DNA of 64,000 bases from the NCBI GenBank assembly GCA_965198915.1, contig CBDAQC010000006.1:186001-250000 (forward strand), written 5' to 3'. The translations under genes were made by a program, and so were the position numbers. This stretch comes from BOG-908 sp965198915 (GTDB lineage: Bacteria > Pseudomonadota > Alphaproteobacteria > Acetobacterales > Acetobacteraceae). Under the pieces are notes generated by a model. The model was given only the letters and a program-made list of their open reading frames with translations. It was not told the DNA's origin and searched no databases. This document shows positions 37,525 to 45,375 of this stretch, piece after piece; position 1 is the first letter of the stretch, and the number at the start of each line of letters is the position of its first letter.

Positions 37525-37995
37525 CTAGCCCTGGCGCGCCAGCGGCGCCACGAACAGCGGCGCGGTGTCCCAGGGGAACAGGATCCAGGTGTCCTGGGAC
37601 ACTTCGGCCACGAAGCTGTCCACCGTGGGACGGCCGGCGGGTTTGGCGTACAGGCAGGCGAAGTGGCCGCGCGGCAGCAGGGCGCGCACCAGGGCGGCGG
37701 TCTCTCCGGTGTCCACCAGGTCGTCGATGACCAGGAAGCCTGTGCCGTCACCGGCGGCGTGCGGCGGTTTCAGCACGATTGGGGGTTGCCGGGTGCCTTC
37801 CTCGGCGGCGTAGCTGGCGACGGAGATGGTTTCCACCAGGCGGCATTCCAGCTCGCGCGCCACGATGGCGGCGGGGATCAGGCCGCCGCGGGTGATGGCC
37901 ACGATGCCCTGGAAGGGGGCGTGCGCCATCAGGGTGGCGGCGAGCGTTCTGGCGTCCCGGTGGAGCTGGTCCCAGGTGACGGTGGCGTACGGCAC
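37525..37995 (-). CDS. gpt: Xanthine-guanine phosphoribosyltransferase
   Basis: 156 residues. The PRPP motif FLVIDDLVDTGETAALVR is near residues 87-104. The start MPYATVTWDQLHRDARTLA and the GIVAITRGGLIPAAIVARELE block match bacterial Gpt, which salvages xanthine and guanine to nucleotides at the inner membrane. The closing WILFPWDTAPL is also family-typical. It lies 21 bases after csaA and 6 before the efflux gene. Confidence 0.93.
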   Translation of the reverse strand: MPYATVTWDQLHRDARTLAATLMAHAPFQGIVAITRGGLIPAAIVARELECRLVETISVASYAAEEGTRQPPIVLKPPHAAGDGTGFLVIDDLVDTGETAALVRALLPRGHFACLYAKPAGRPTVDSFVAEVSQDTWILFPWDTAPLFVAPLARQG

Positions 37996-38016
37996 GGAGG
38001 CGGGGCCTGGCGCGGT

Positions 38017-38349
38017 CTAGTACAGGCGGCCGCCGTCGGGGAGTTTGAAATCGGGTTTTATGAGGACGACTTCGCCGTTTTCGTCGGGCAGGCCCAGGGT
38101 GAGGACTTCGCTGACCATGGGGCCGATCTGGCGCGGGGGCAGGTTGACCACGGCGCAGACCTGTCGGCCGATGAGCTGGTCCGGCTTGTAGTGCACGGTG
38201 ATCTGCGCGCTGGACTGGCGCACGCCCAGTTCGGCGCCGAAATCGATCCACAGCCGGATGGCGGGCTTGCGGGCTTCGGGGAACAGGCGGGCGTCGGTTA
38301 TGGTGCCGACGCGAATGTCCAGCCGGTCGAAGTCGGTGATCTCTGCCAT
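38017..38349 (-). CDS. csaA: tRNA-binding-domain protein CsaA
   Basis: 110 residues, an EMAP/OB-fold domain: MAEITDFDRLDIRVGTITDARLFPEARKPA, YKPDQLIGRQVCAVVNLPPRQIGPMVSEVLTLG and the ending KPDFKLPDGGRLY are the CsaA signature. It is a small dimeric tRNA-binding protein with reported chaperone-like activity. The ATG at 38349 is chosen since the upstream open frame is not CsaA-like. First gene of the csaA-gpt-efflux run. Confidence 0.92.
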   Translation of the reverse strand: MAEITDFDRLDIRVGTITDARLFPEARKPAIRLWIDFGAELGVRQSSAQITVHYKPDQLIGRQVCAVVNLPPRQIGPMVSEVLTLGLPDENGEVVLIKPDFKLPDGGRLY

Positions 38350-38384
38350 GAAGTGTGCATAGGCCTTCGCGGGTGGGGAGGCAA

Positions 38385-38432
38385 AGGAAGCGCTGCTTTT
38401 TTCGCCGGCACGGGGCGAAAAACCGGAGCACA
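38385..38432. repeat. GC-armed hairpin, possible family-1 relative
   Basis: TTTTTTCGCCgg and ggCGAAAAA pair around the loop, followed by GCAGCGCTTCC in csaA orientation, about 40 bases before the csaA start. Position, polarity and A/T-tract stem resemble family 1, but the stem ends are GC. Confidence 0.4.
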
Positions 38433-38501
38433 AGGGGCCGCGCTATTGAGCAAGCCCCGCAGTTGCAAGCCTTGCGCGTTCGCCGGTGCCACCGTCAGGA
38501 G

Positions 38502-38541
38502 CGAAAGTTTTTTGCTTCTTTTCTGCAAAAAAGAAGTGCTT
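38502..38541 (+). repeat. Family-1 A/T palindromic arm
   Basis: Class A outer part with loop GC and one C-A mismatch in the inner stem. The gene-facing end is GTGCTT. It precedes the asparaginase ATG by 25 bases. Confidence 0.9.
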
Positions 38542-38566
38542 CCTTCCTTCCCATTCCGGACCTTAG

Positions 38567-39553
38567 ATGCCCCCCTTCCCGCTAGCCGAAATCCTGCGCG
38601 GCGGCCGCGTCGAATCACGCCACACCGGCAGCTTTGCCGTGGCGGACGTGGACGGCCGGATCGTGCTGTCACGCGGCGACGCGGACCAGGCGGTCTTTCC
38701 GCGTTCGGCGATCAAGGCGCTGCAGGCGCTGCCGCTGGTGGCCTCGGGGGCGGCGGAGCGGTTCGGGCTCTCGCAGGCCGGGCTGGCGCTGGCCTGCGCC
38801 AGCCATGTGGGCGCGCCGGTGCATGCCGAGACCGCGGCCGCGATGCTGGCCGCGTGCGGGCGGGCGGCCGCGTGCCTGGAATGCGGCGCGCATTGGCCCA
38901 GCAGCGCCAGTGCCGCGCGTGCGCTGGCGGCGGGCGGCGGCACGCCGAGCGCGCTGCACAACAACTGTTCCGGCAAGCATGCGGGGTTCGTGTGCACGGC
39001 GGTGGCGAGCGGGCAGGACGTGGCGGGCTACGTGGCGCCGGACCATCCGACGATGCGCGACGTGATCGCGTCCGTCTCGGCGGTGACCGGCGTGCGGCTG
39101 GCGGACCAGACGCCGGCGGTGGATGGCTGCTCCATTCCCACCTACCAGATCCCGCTGGTGTCGCTGGCCGCGGGGTTCGCCCGGTTCGGGGCGGGCGCGG
39201 GCCTGCCGGAGGGGTTTGCGGCGGCGGCGGCGGCGTTGCGCCGGGCGGTGGCGGCGCACCCGGAGATGCTGGCGGGCGACGGGCGGTTCGACACCGAGGT
39301 GACGCGGGCGCTGGGCGAGGCGGCGTTCGTGAAGCTGGGGGCGGAGGGCGTCTATTGCGGGGCGCTGCCCGGGCTGGGGCTGGGGTTCGCGCTGAAATGC
39401 GACGACGGCGCGGTGCGCGCGGCGGAGGCGGCGACCGCGGCGCTGCTGCGGCATTTCCTGGGTGCCGGCGAGGTGCTGGACCGGCTGGCGGCGCCTGCGC
39501 TGACGAACTGGAACGGCGTGGCGGTGGGATCGATCCGGCCCTGGGCCGGCTGA
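38567..39553 (+). CDS. Rhizobium-type (class 3) L-asparaginase
   Basis: 328 residues of the asparaginase-II (PF06089-type) family, unrelated to the classical E. coli enzymes. FPRSAIKALQ has the Ser47-x-x-Lys50 pair used for catalysis in the Rhizobium etli ReAV enzyme. ECGAHWPSS and HNNCSGKHAGFV (with the zinc-binding cysteine and lysine) and DGCSIPTYQIPL are also diagnostic. It hydrolyses asparagine to aspartate and ammonia in the cytosol. The ATG follows a palindromic arm closely. Confidence 0.88.
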   Translation: MPPFPLAEILRGGRVESRHTGSFAVADVDGRIVLSRGDADQAVFPRSAIKALQALPLVASGAAERFGLSQAGLALACASHVGAPVHAETAAAMLAACGRAAACLECGAHWPSSASAARALAAGGGTPSALHNNCSGKHAGFVCTAVASGQDVAGYVAPDHPTMRDVIASVSAVTGVRLADQTPAVDGCSIPTYQIPLVSLAAGFARFGAGAGLPEGFAAAAAALRRAVAAHPEMLAGDGRFDTEVTRALGEAAFVKLGAEGVYCGALPGLGLGFALKCDDGAVRAAEAATAALLRHFLGAGEVLDRLAAPALTNWNGVAVGSIRPWAG

Positions 39554-39727
39554 GCGTGTCTGCCGCGTTCAATCGGATGCTGCGGGGCCGCAGCCCGGTG
39601 ATCTGCCGATATTGATGACAGGGCGGGCGCATATGCTGCATGATGGGGCGAGCGCGCCCTTGTCGCTGGACAATCCTGGAACACATGCCGTGCCTGACCG
39701 TCCCCTCTACCTGAAGCGACCTTCATC

Positions 39728-40078
39728 GTGAAACGGCCCACCCAGACCCGTCCGCCGGCGGCACCGGACATGGCCTTGCTGCCGCGTATCTTCGCCGTTC
39801 TGGCGGCCGTGCTGCTGGTGGGATCGGTGGCGCTGGCGGCGCTGCTGCCGACGGACATATCGCTGTATGGCGCGCTGCATCTGCTGCATCCGGTCAGTCC
39901 GGACCGCCTGCAGCATCTGGTGCTGCGCAGCTTCGGCCATTTCGGCTGGAACGCGCTGGCGCTGCCGCTGCTGAACCGGCCGGTATGGCTGGTTCCGGTG
40001 TCTTTGGGCCTGATCTGCGTGGGCGGGGCGATGACGACGCTCAGCCCGCCGCCGCGGACGAAGCAGCGGCGGAGTTGA
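39728..40078 (+). CDS. Small two-helix membrane protein, hypothetical
   Basis: 116 residues. A proline-rich N-terminus is followed by a first membrane segment (ALLPRIFAVLAAVLLVGSVALAALL), a polar loop HPVSPDRLQHLVLRSFGHFGWNALALPLLNRP and a second membrane segment (VWLVPVSLGLICVGGAM), then a basic tail. The topology is coherent and the codon use matches the neighbours. I recognise no family. It stands alone between asparaginase and the lipoprotein gene; a degenerate palindromic arm (about 40081-40100) follows its stop. Confidence 0.6.
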   Translation: MKRPTQTRPPAAPDMALLPRIFAVLAAVLLVGSVALAALLPTDISLYGALHLLHPVSPDRLQHLVLRSFGHFGWNALALPLLNRPVWLVPVSLGLICVGGAMTTLSPPPRTKQRRS

Positions 40079-40179
40079 GGTAAGGCAAGGAAGGTCCTGA
40101 CGGCTGCCGCAGCGCGTACGCAGGTTGGGCAACTCCCGTTTTTGTAGAAGCAGGCCGCGCCGTGGCGCAGGCGGGGCGC

Positions 40180-40218
40180 CAAAAGTTTTTTGGTTCTTTT
40201 TTCAAAAAAGAACCGCTT
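40180..40218 (+). repeat. Family-1 A/T palindromic arm
   Basis: GGTTC/GAAC variant preceded by GCGCAGGCGGGGCGCC. The end nearest the gene is 5 bases from the lipoprotein stop at 40224. Confidence 0.9.
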
Positions 40219-40223
40219 CCTTC

Positions 40224-41150
40224 CTACCCCGCGGCCTTCTTCCGCCCGGAAAAATTCGTGATCACCTCGTGCACGCCGCCTGCCGCCTCGTCGGTGACGG
40301 CGCTGGCCACGTCACCCCAGAAACGGTCCAGCGAGCCCTTCGGGATGTCATGGCCCTGGGCCACGTCGCCGGCCACCTTGCCTGCCCTGTCGGTGACCAG
40401 CCAGTGTATCTCCACCTGTTGCTGGCCGCCCGGCTCGTCCGTCATCTTCACCGTGCCGCGCAGCAGGAAATCGGCCGAAGCGGGGTGATCCACCAGTTGG
40501 TCGCCGGTCTCCGGCAGCTTGCGGCGCATGAAGCGGGCGAGCGAGGAGTCGCCGTCGCCGGGCGCGCCGGTGACGCCGGCGAAGAAGATGCGGGCGGGGC
40601 GGTTGTACAGGCTGTTGGGGTCGCTCTGCTTGATGGTGGCGTCCACCGAGCGCAGCAGGCTGAGGAGCTGCGGCGCCACTTCGGCGGAGGCCTGCTGGAA
40701 GGCGGCGGGCGAGGCCTGCGCCCATTGCGCAGCCGGCACCGGCTGGCCCGCCACGTCCCCGCGGTTGCCGCCTTTCGGGTCCAGCAGGGTGTAGGTGGGC
40801 ACCACCTGGGTGCCGTGCAGGGTGGCGGACAGGCGCAGCACCCACTCGCCGGGGCCGCCTACCGTGGCGTAGGCGGGGATTTCCTCGGCGACGAGCGCTT
40901 CGGCCACGTCATGCGCCCAGATTGCGGCGTCCGGGGCGGGGAGCAGGCCCTGCTGTGGCGGGGGAATGACCAGGCGGGGGGGTGGGGGGACGGAGAGTTG
41001 AAGCGCGTGGCGGCCTGGGTTGCCGGCGAAGGGTCTGGGGAAGTCTCCGCAGGCGGTCAGGAGCAGGCAAGCAAGCAGTTCTTTTTTGAAAAAAAGAACC
41101 AAAAAACTTTTGCTCCCTGTCGGGGGCGGGTGTCTGGTGTGTTTTTTCAT
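40224..41150 (-). CDS. Lipoprotein whose signal peptide is partly repeat-encoded
   Basis: 308 residues. ATG 41150 overlaps the TGA of yfiH (ATGA), which fixes the start by translational coupling. The N-terminus is MKKHTRHPPPTGSK, then SFLVLFFKKELLACLLLTAC with lipobox LTAC. The stretch from about residue 13 to 28 is exactly a palindromic arm (41073-41112) read in frame. The mature protein is about 275 residues, with VGGPGEWVLRLSATLHGTQVVPTYTLLDP and a C-terminal alpha/beta region; I recognise no family. It is probably outer-membrane anchored. It is third of the midA-yfiH-lipoprotein run. Confidence 0.75.
   Translation of the reverse strand: MKKHTRHPPPTGSKSFLVLFFKKELLACLLLTACGDFPRPFAGNPGRHALQLSVPPPPRLVIPPPQQGLLPAPDAAIWAHDVAEALVAEEIPAYATVGGPGEWVLRLSATLHGTQVVPTYTLLDPKGGNRGDVAGQPVPAAQWAQASPAAFQQASAEVAPQLLSLLRSVDATIKQSDPNSLYNRPARIFFAGVTGAPGDGDSSLARFMRRKLPETGDQLVDHPASADFLLRGTVKMTDEPGGQQQVEIHWLVTDRAGKVAGDVAQGHDIPKGSLDRFWGDVASAVTDEAAGGVHEVITNFSGRKKAAG
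41073..41112 (-). repeat. Family-1 arm inside a coding sequence
   Basis: GTTC/GAAC variant in reverse. In the lipoprotein gene it is in the forward polarity and read in frame as signal peptide, with no stop codon created. See the lipoprotein entry. Confidence 0.93.
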
Positions 41151-41902
41151 AGGACTATTCCGGAGATCTGGTGGCCGATCGGGCCGCCGCCGGAGAGGGT
41201 GCGGCGGCGGTGGCTGAAGAAGCGGTCCGCGTCGGCACAGGTGTCTACGCCCAGGGCGGCGGCCGTCACGCCGGCGGATTGAAGGCGGGCCAGGCAGTAG
41301 CCGGACAGGTCGAATTGCCAGTGGCCGGGGCGGCCGGGGGCGAAGAAGCGTGCGGCGTCGGGCAGGGTCGGGGCCAGTTCGGCGTGCAGGTCCTGGCCGA
41401 CCTCGTAACTTGGCTGGGCGATACAGGGGCCGATGACGGCCGTGATCCTGTCGCGGCTGGCGCCGAGCTGCTCCATGGCGGCGATGGTGGCCTCCAGCAC
41501 GCCGGCGGCGGCACCGCGCCAGCCGGCATGGGCGGCGCCGGCCACGCCCGCCGTGGCGTCCGCGAACAGCACGGGGGCGCAGTCGGCGGTGATCACGCCC
41601 AGCGCCAGGCCTGGGGTGGCGGTGACCAGCGCGTCCGCGCGCGGGCCGGCGCCGGCGGGCCAGGGCTGGTCCGCGCGCACCACCGCCACGCCGTGCACCT
41701 GGGTGACGCCCAGCAGGTGGGCGGGATCGGCGCCCAGCGCGCCCGCCACCAAAGCGCGGTTTTGCGCCACCAGCGCGGGGTCGTCGCCGCCGGAGAGCGA
41801 GCAGTTGAGGCTGGCGTACGGGCCCTGGCTGAGGCCGCCCTGGCGGGTGAAGAAGCCGTGTCTGGCGGCCAGAGACGGGTGGGTGAGGCACGGCACGGTC
41901 AT
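41147..41902 (-). CDS. pgeF: YfiH/PgeF-type laccase-domain purine nucleoside phosphorylase
   Basis: 251 residues. LLGVTQVHGVAVV, TADCAPVLFAD and AAHAGWRGAAAGVLEATI hold the His, Cys and His ligands of the catalytic zinc, and IGPCIAQPSYEVG is the next family block. The family (DUF152, LACC1/YfiH) has been linked to purine nucleoside phosphorolysis and to correction of peptidoglycan precursor errors. It overlaps the methyltransferase upstream and the lipoprotein downstream by four bases each (ATGA), so it belongs to a tightly coupled operon. Confidence 0.92.
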   Translation of the reverse strand: MTVPCLTHPSLAARHGFFTRQGGLSQGPYASLNCSLSGGDDPALVAQNRALVAGALGADPAHLLGVTQVHGVAVVRADQPWPAGAGPRADALVTATPGLALGVITADCAPVLFADATAGVAGAAHAGWRGAAAGVLEATIAAMEQLGASRDRITAVIGPCIAQPSYEVGQDLHAELAPTLPDAARFFAPGRPGHWQFDLSGYCLARLQSAGVTAAALGVDTCADADRFFSHRRRTLSGGGPIGHQISGIVL

Positions 41903-42870
41903 GCGGCGAATCCGGGTGGGTCTGGCGCGTCAGGATGGGTGAGGCCCAGCGCCTTGAACAGCGTGCCCATGCGCGCGGGGGCGGCCAGGCGGGCGGCGGC
42001 GTCCCGCAGCGCCGCCGCGCGGTCCGGACGGGCGGCGGCCAGGCGCTCGGTGCGCTGCGCCAGGCCCAGGCGGTTTAGGAAGACGCCTTGCGCGACCGGG
42101 CCGTAGGCGGCGGCACCGGCTTCCTCGGCGGTGCGCGCGAGGGCGGCGAAATCGACATGGGCGGTGAGGTCGGCGTGGCCGGGGTCGGCCAGCGGGTCGG
42201 CGGGGCGGCCGTCACGCAGGGCCTGCAGGCTGTCGCCCGGCAGCGTGTGGGCGGTGCCGTAATCCAGGATCAGCGCGGCGCCGCCGTCTTGCGCCAGGCG
42301 GGCGGCCAGGGTGTGGGTCCAAGCAAGGCCCGCCTCGCCGATTTCCACCACCGCGCCTGCCGGTGCCTGGCGTGGCGGGGGGTTGGCGGGGCGTTCGGTG
42401 AAGCGGCCGGACTCCACGTAGCGTTCGGCCCAGCCGTCCGGGCGGCGGACGAACTGGCGTATCGGCAGGGCGTCCAGGAACTCGTTGGCGATCAGGATGA
42501 GCGGGCCGGGCGGGATGCTGTCCAGCGTGTCGTGCCAGGTGGCGGCGGGCAGGCGGGCGGCTTGTTCGGCGCGCAGGCGCGGCGAGGTCTCGATGAGGTG
42601 CAGCCGGGCGGCCTGGGTGAAGGCGGGGGTCACGCGCGAGAGGGCGCGCAGCGCGTCCGCCATCAGGGTGCCGCGGCCTGGGCCGGCTTCGGCCAGGTGG
42701 ACCGGGGTGGGGGCGCCGGACTGTTGCCACGCGATGGCGGCCCAGGCGCCGATGAGCTCGCCGAAGACTTGGCTGATCTCAGGGGCGGTGGTGAAGTCGG
42801 CGAAGGGGTCGTGGGTGGCGTAGTAGGCGGCGTTGGCGCGCGCCATGAACGCGTCCAGGCGTTCAGGCAT
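41899..42870 (-). CDS. MidA/NDUFAF7-family SAM-dependent methyltransferase
   Basis: 323 residues. MARANAAYYATHDPFADFTTAPEISQVFGELIGAW and HLAEAGPGRGTLMADAL (SAM site) followed by LILIANEFLDALPIRQF are the family signature. Eukaryotic NDUFAF7/MidA methylates an arginine of a complex I subunit; bacterial members are thought to do likewise. Cytosolic. It leads the ATGA-coupled run with pgeF and the lipoprotein. A palindromic unit lies directly upstream. In many alphaproteobacteria it follows lgt, as here. Confidence 0.9.
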   Translation of the reverse strand: MPERLDAFMARANAAYYATHDPFADFTTAPEISQVFGELIGAWAAIAWQQSGAPTPVHLAEAGPGRGTLMADALRALSRVTPAFTQAARLHLIETSPRLRAEQAARLPAATWHDTLDSIPPGPLILIANEFLDALPIRQFVRRPDGWAERYVESGRFTERPANPPPRQAPAGAVVEIGEAGLAWTHTLAARLAQDGGAALILDYGTAHTLPGDSLQALRDGRPADPLADPGHADLTAHVDFAALARTAEEAGAAAYGPVAQGVFLNRLGLAQRTERLAAARPDRAAALRDAAARLAAPARMGTLFKALGLTHPDAPDPPGFAA

Positions 42871-42889
42871 GCGTGTGGCCGAAGGAAGA

Positions 42890-43014
42890 AAGCAGTTCTT
42901 TTTTGGAAAAAAGAACCAAAAAACTTTTGAATGCGCTGTCGCGGACCTCTCCGGAAAGTCCGCGACAGCCGAGATAAAAGCTTTTTGCTTCTTTTTCTCG
43001 AAAAAGAAGGCCTT
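42890..43014. repeat. Family-1 palindromic unit (two arms)
   Basis: The left arm 42890-42929 (GTTC/GAAC variant) faces the methyltransferase start; the right arm 42975-43014 (perfect class B) faces the lgt stop. The centre is a GC-rich hairpin of its own: TGTCGCGGACCT and AGTCCGCGACA with a short loop. Confidence 0.93.
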
Positions 43015-43026
43015 TCTTGCCTTTGC

Positions 43027-43848
43027 TCATGCCGTCAAAGGCGCAGGCGGCCGGGAGCGGGCGAAGGCGATCAGCCCGGCGCCTGCCAGGATCATCGGAA
43101 AGGAGAGGATCTGCCCCATCGTGGCCCCGCTCCACAGGTAGCCGAGGAACGAGTCGGGTTCGCGGAAGAACTCGCCGATGATGCGGGCGATGCCGTAGCC
43201 GATCAGGAAGATGCCGGTGAGCGTGCCGAAGCGGGTGCGCAGGGCGGTGTTGCGGGAGAACGCCCAGACGACGAGGAACAGCACCACGCCTTCCAGCAGC
43301 GCCTGGTAGATCTGGCTGGGGTGGCGGGGGACGGCGTCCGGCGCGCGGGGGAAGATCATGCGCCAGGGGAGCCAGTCGGGCGCCGGGCGGCCCCACAGCT
43401 CGCCGTTGATGAAGTTGGCGATGCGGCCGAGGCACAGGCCGATCGGGGTGACGATGGCCATGCGGTCCGCGAAGCCGAGTATGGGTATGGCGTTGCGGGC
43501 GCAGAACACGATGATGGCGGTGACCACGCCCAGCATGCCGCCGTGGAAGCTCATGCCGCCGTCCCAGACGCGCAGTATGTCCAGCGGGTGGGTGAGGTAG
43601 TGGCCGGGCTGGTAGAACAGGCAGTAGCCGAGGCGGCCGCCCAGGACCACGCCGAGCGTGGCCCAGGTGAGGAAGTCGTCGGTCTGTTCCAGGGTGGCGA
43701 CGGCCGGGGGCAGGCGCACCAGGCGGCGCATCACCTGCCAGCCGGTGACCAGGCCCACGATGTAGGCCAGCGCGTACCAGCGTATCTGCAGCGGGCCCAG
43801 ATGCAGCAGGACGGGATCGAATTGCGGGAACTGGAGGGGGGCGCTCAT
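43027..43848 (-). CDS. lgt: Prolipoprotein diacylglyceryl transferase
   Basis: 273 residues with seven membrane segments. LGGRLGYCLFYQPGHYLTHPLDILRVWDGGMSFHGGMLG and GRIANFINGELWGRP are the Lgt signature, with the catalytic arginine and histidine; RHPSQIYQALLEG also fits. It transfers diacylglycerol from phosphatidylglycerol to the lipobox cysteine of prolipoproteins at the inner membrane. ATG 43848 overlaps the hldD stop (ATGA). A palindromic arm sits 12 bases after its stop. Confidence 0.95.
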   Translation of the reverse strand: MSAPLQFPQFDPVLLHLGPLQIRWYALAYIVGLVTGWQVMRRLVRLPPAVATLEQTDDFLTWATLGVVLGGRLGYCLFYQPGHYLTHPLDILRVWDGGMSFHGGMLGVVTAIIVFCARNAIPILGFADRMAIVTPIGLCLGRIANFINGELWGRPAPDWLPWRMIFPRAPDAVPRHPSQIYQALLEGVVLFLVVWAFSRNTALRTRFGTLTGIFLIGYGIARIIGEFFREPDSFLGYLWSGATMGQILSFPMILAGAGLIAFARSRPPAPLTA

Positions 43849-44819
43849 CTGTACGGGTTCGCCTGGCTGAGGTAGTTGCGGACGTAGCGGGCGACGCCGT
43901 CTTCCAGCGAGGTGAACGGGGCGGTGTAGCCGGCGGCGCGCAGGCGGTCCGTGCGCGCGCAGGTGTAGGACTGGTACTGGCCGGCCAGGGCGTCCGGCAT
44001 GTCCACGAAGGCCACGTCGCACACGCGGTTGCTGGCGGTGGCCACGGCGTGCGCCATGTCCAGGTAGGTGCGCGGCTGGCCGGTGCCCACGTTGAACAGG
44101 CCGCAGACGCCCGGGTTGTCCAGCAGCCACAGCATCACCGCGGCGCAATCGCCCACCCAGATGAAGTCCCGCTGCTGGGCGCCGTCCGGCAGGTCCGTCC
44201 GGTTGCTGCGGAACAGGGTGGCGGGGCGGCCGGAGGCCAGCTCGTCATGCTTGACCTTCACCACCGAGACCATGCCGTTCTTGTGGTATTCGTTGGGGCC
44301 GTAGACGTTGAAGAATTTCAGCCCGGCCCATTGCGGCGGCGCGCGCTCGCCGCGGCGCAGCATGTCCATCACCCGCAGGTCGAACACGTGCTTGGACCAG
44401 CCATACAGGTTGAGCGGCTCCAGGCTGGCCAGGGCGGCGGGGTCGTCGTCGAAGCCGCCGGCGCCGTCACCGTAGGTGGCGGCCGAGGAGGCGTAGACGA
44501 AGCGGACGCGGTGCTGGGCGCACCAGGTCCACAGGCGCAGGCTCAGCTCCACGTTGGTGCGCCAGACGTGGTCACCGTCGGTGGCCAGGGTGCCGCTGAT
44601 GGCGCCCATGTGGAACACCATCTCCAGTGGCGGGTCGGTGGCCAGCCAGGCGTCCAGCTCGGCGGGGTGGACGATCTGCAGCGGCGGGTGGCGGGCGATG
44701 TTGCGCCACTTGCCGTTTGCCCCCAGCCGGTCCGCGATCACCGTCTGGAGGCCGCGCTGGGTCAGCTCGCCTTGCAGGTAGCTGCCGATGAAGCCGGCGC
44801 CGCCGGTGACCAGGATCAT
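43845..44819 (-). CDS. hldD: ADP-L-glycero-D-manno-heptose-6-epimerase
   Basis: 324 residues, extended SDR. The NAD(P) site is MILVTGGAGFIGSYL and the catalytic Tyr-x3-Lys is LYGWSKHVFD. FHMGAISGTLATDGDHVWRTN, FFNVYGPNEYHKNGMVSVV and QQRDFIWVGDC are the hallmark HldD blocks. It makes the heptose donor for the LPS inner core. It overlaps lgt by four bases, an unusual but clean coupling of LPS sugar and lipoprotein maturation genes. The minus-strand start is divergent from ubiK. Confidence 0.94.
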   Translation of the reverse strand: MILVTGGAGFIGSYLQGELTQRGLQTVIADRLGANGKWRNIARHPPLQIVHPAELDAWLATDPPLEMVFHMGAISGTLATDGDHVWRTNVELSLRLWTWCAQHRVRFVYASSAATYGDGAGGFDDDPAALASLEPLNLYGWSKHVFDLRVMDMLRRGERAPPQWAGLKFFNVYGPNEYHKNGMVSVVKVKHDELASGRPATLFRSNRTDLPDGAQQRDFIWVGDCAAVMLWLLDNPGVCGLFNVGTGQPRTYLDMAHAVATASNRVCDVAFVDMPDALAGQYQSYTCARTDRLRAAGYTAPFTSLEDGVARYVRNYLSQANPYR

Positions 44820-44905
44820 GCGGCGGCTTTATAGGCAGGAGTGCCGATGATACAAACCAGCCGGCGGCGCGCTGCTGCGCGCGCCTGGAGCAAGGAAGAC
44901 ATCAC

Positions 44906-45166
44906 ATGGCCGAGCGGCCCCGCTTCTTCGAGGACATTGCCGGTGTGGCCGGCGGTGCGTTGTCTGCCCTGGCCGGGTTGCGCGACGAGACCGAGGCGAT
45001 GATACGCGCCCGGGTGGACGAGACGATACGCCGGCTGGAGCTGGTGCGGCGCGAGGAGCTGGACGCGGTGGCGGAACTGGCGGCGCGCGCGCGGGCGGGT
45101 CAGGAGGCGGCGGAGGCCAGGCTGGCGGCTTTGGAGGCTCGGGTGAGCGGGTTGGAGGGGAAGTAA
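44906..45166 (+). CDS. ubiK: Ubiquinone accessory factor UbiK-like (BMFP domain)
   Basis: An 86-residue coiled-coil protein. RFFEDIAGVAGGALSALAGLRDETEAMIRARVDETIRRLELVRREELDAVAELAARAR and a heptad C-terminus (RLAALEARVSGLEGK) match the BMFP/UbiK family, a membrane-associated trimer that aids ubiquinone synthesis. AAGGAAG lies at good spacing before the ATG. It is divergent from hldD. A degenerate palindromic arm follows the stop. Confidence 0.88.
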   Translation: MAERPRFFEDIAGVAGGALSALAGLRDETEAMIRARVDETIRRLELVRREELDAVAELAARARAGQEAAEARLAALEARVSGLEGK

Positions 45167-45167
45167 G

Positions 45168-45301
45168 GCACGCCTGTCTTCTGGGAGAAGAAGTATAGGG
45201 CGTTTGCTCCGCCATCGCGGAAACGCCGAGGCGCACGCCTCCGCAACACGCACCCGAACAGACACAGGTTTTTTGGTTCTTTTTTCAAAAAACAACTGCT
45301 T
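45168..45301. repeat. Family-1 palindromic unit, left arm degenerate
   Basis: The right arm 45264-45301 is a GGTTC variant with one stem mismatch (CAACTGCTT). The left part 45168-45205 keeps only AAGGC, TCTTCTGGGAGAAGA and the following tract. The GC-rich centre repeats GCGGAAACGC and GGCGCACGCC. It faces ubiK on one side and the epimerase on the other. Confidence 0.7.
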
Positions 45302-45375
45302 GCTCGCCTACCCGGCCGCATTGACCCGCTTTTCATATATGATAACGTGGTCTCGGATGTGAAATAAGGCCGACC

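Noticed and set aside
36667..39615. A very long plus-strand open frame of almost a thousand codons
   Set aside because: It runs antisense to the efflux, gpt and csaA genes and then through asparaginase in the wrong frame. The protein is Gly/Ala/Arg/Gln-rich low-complexity sequence, as expected of GC-rich antisense frames.
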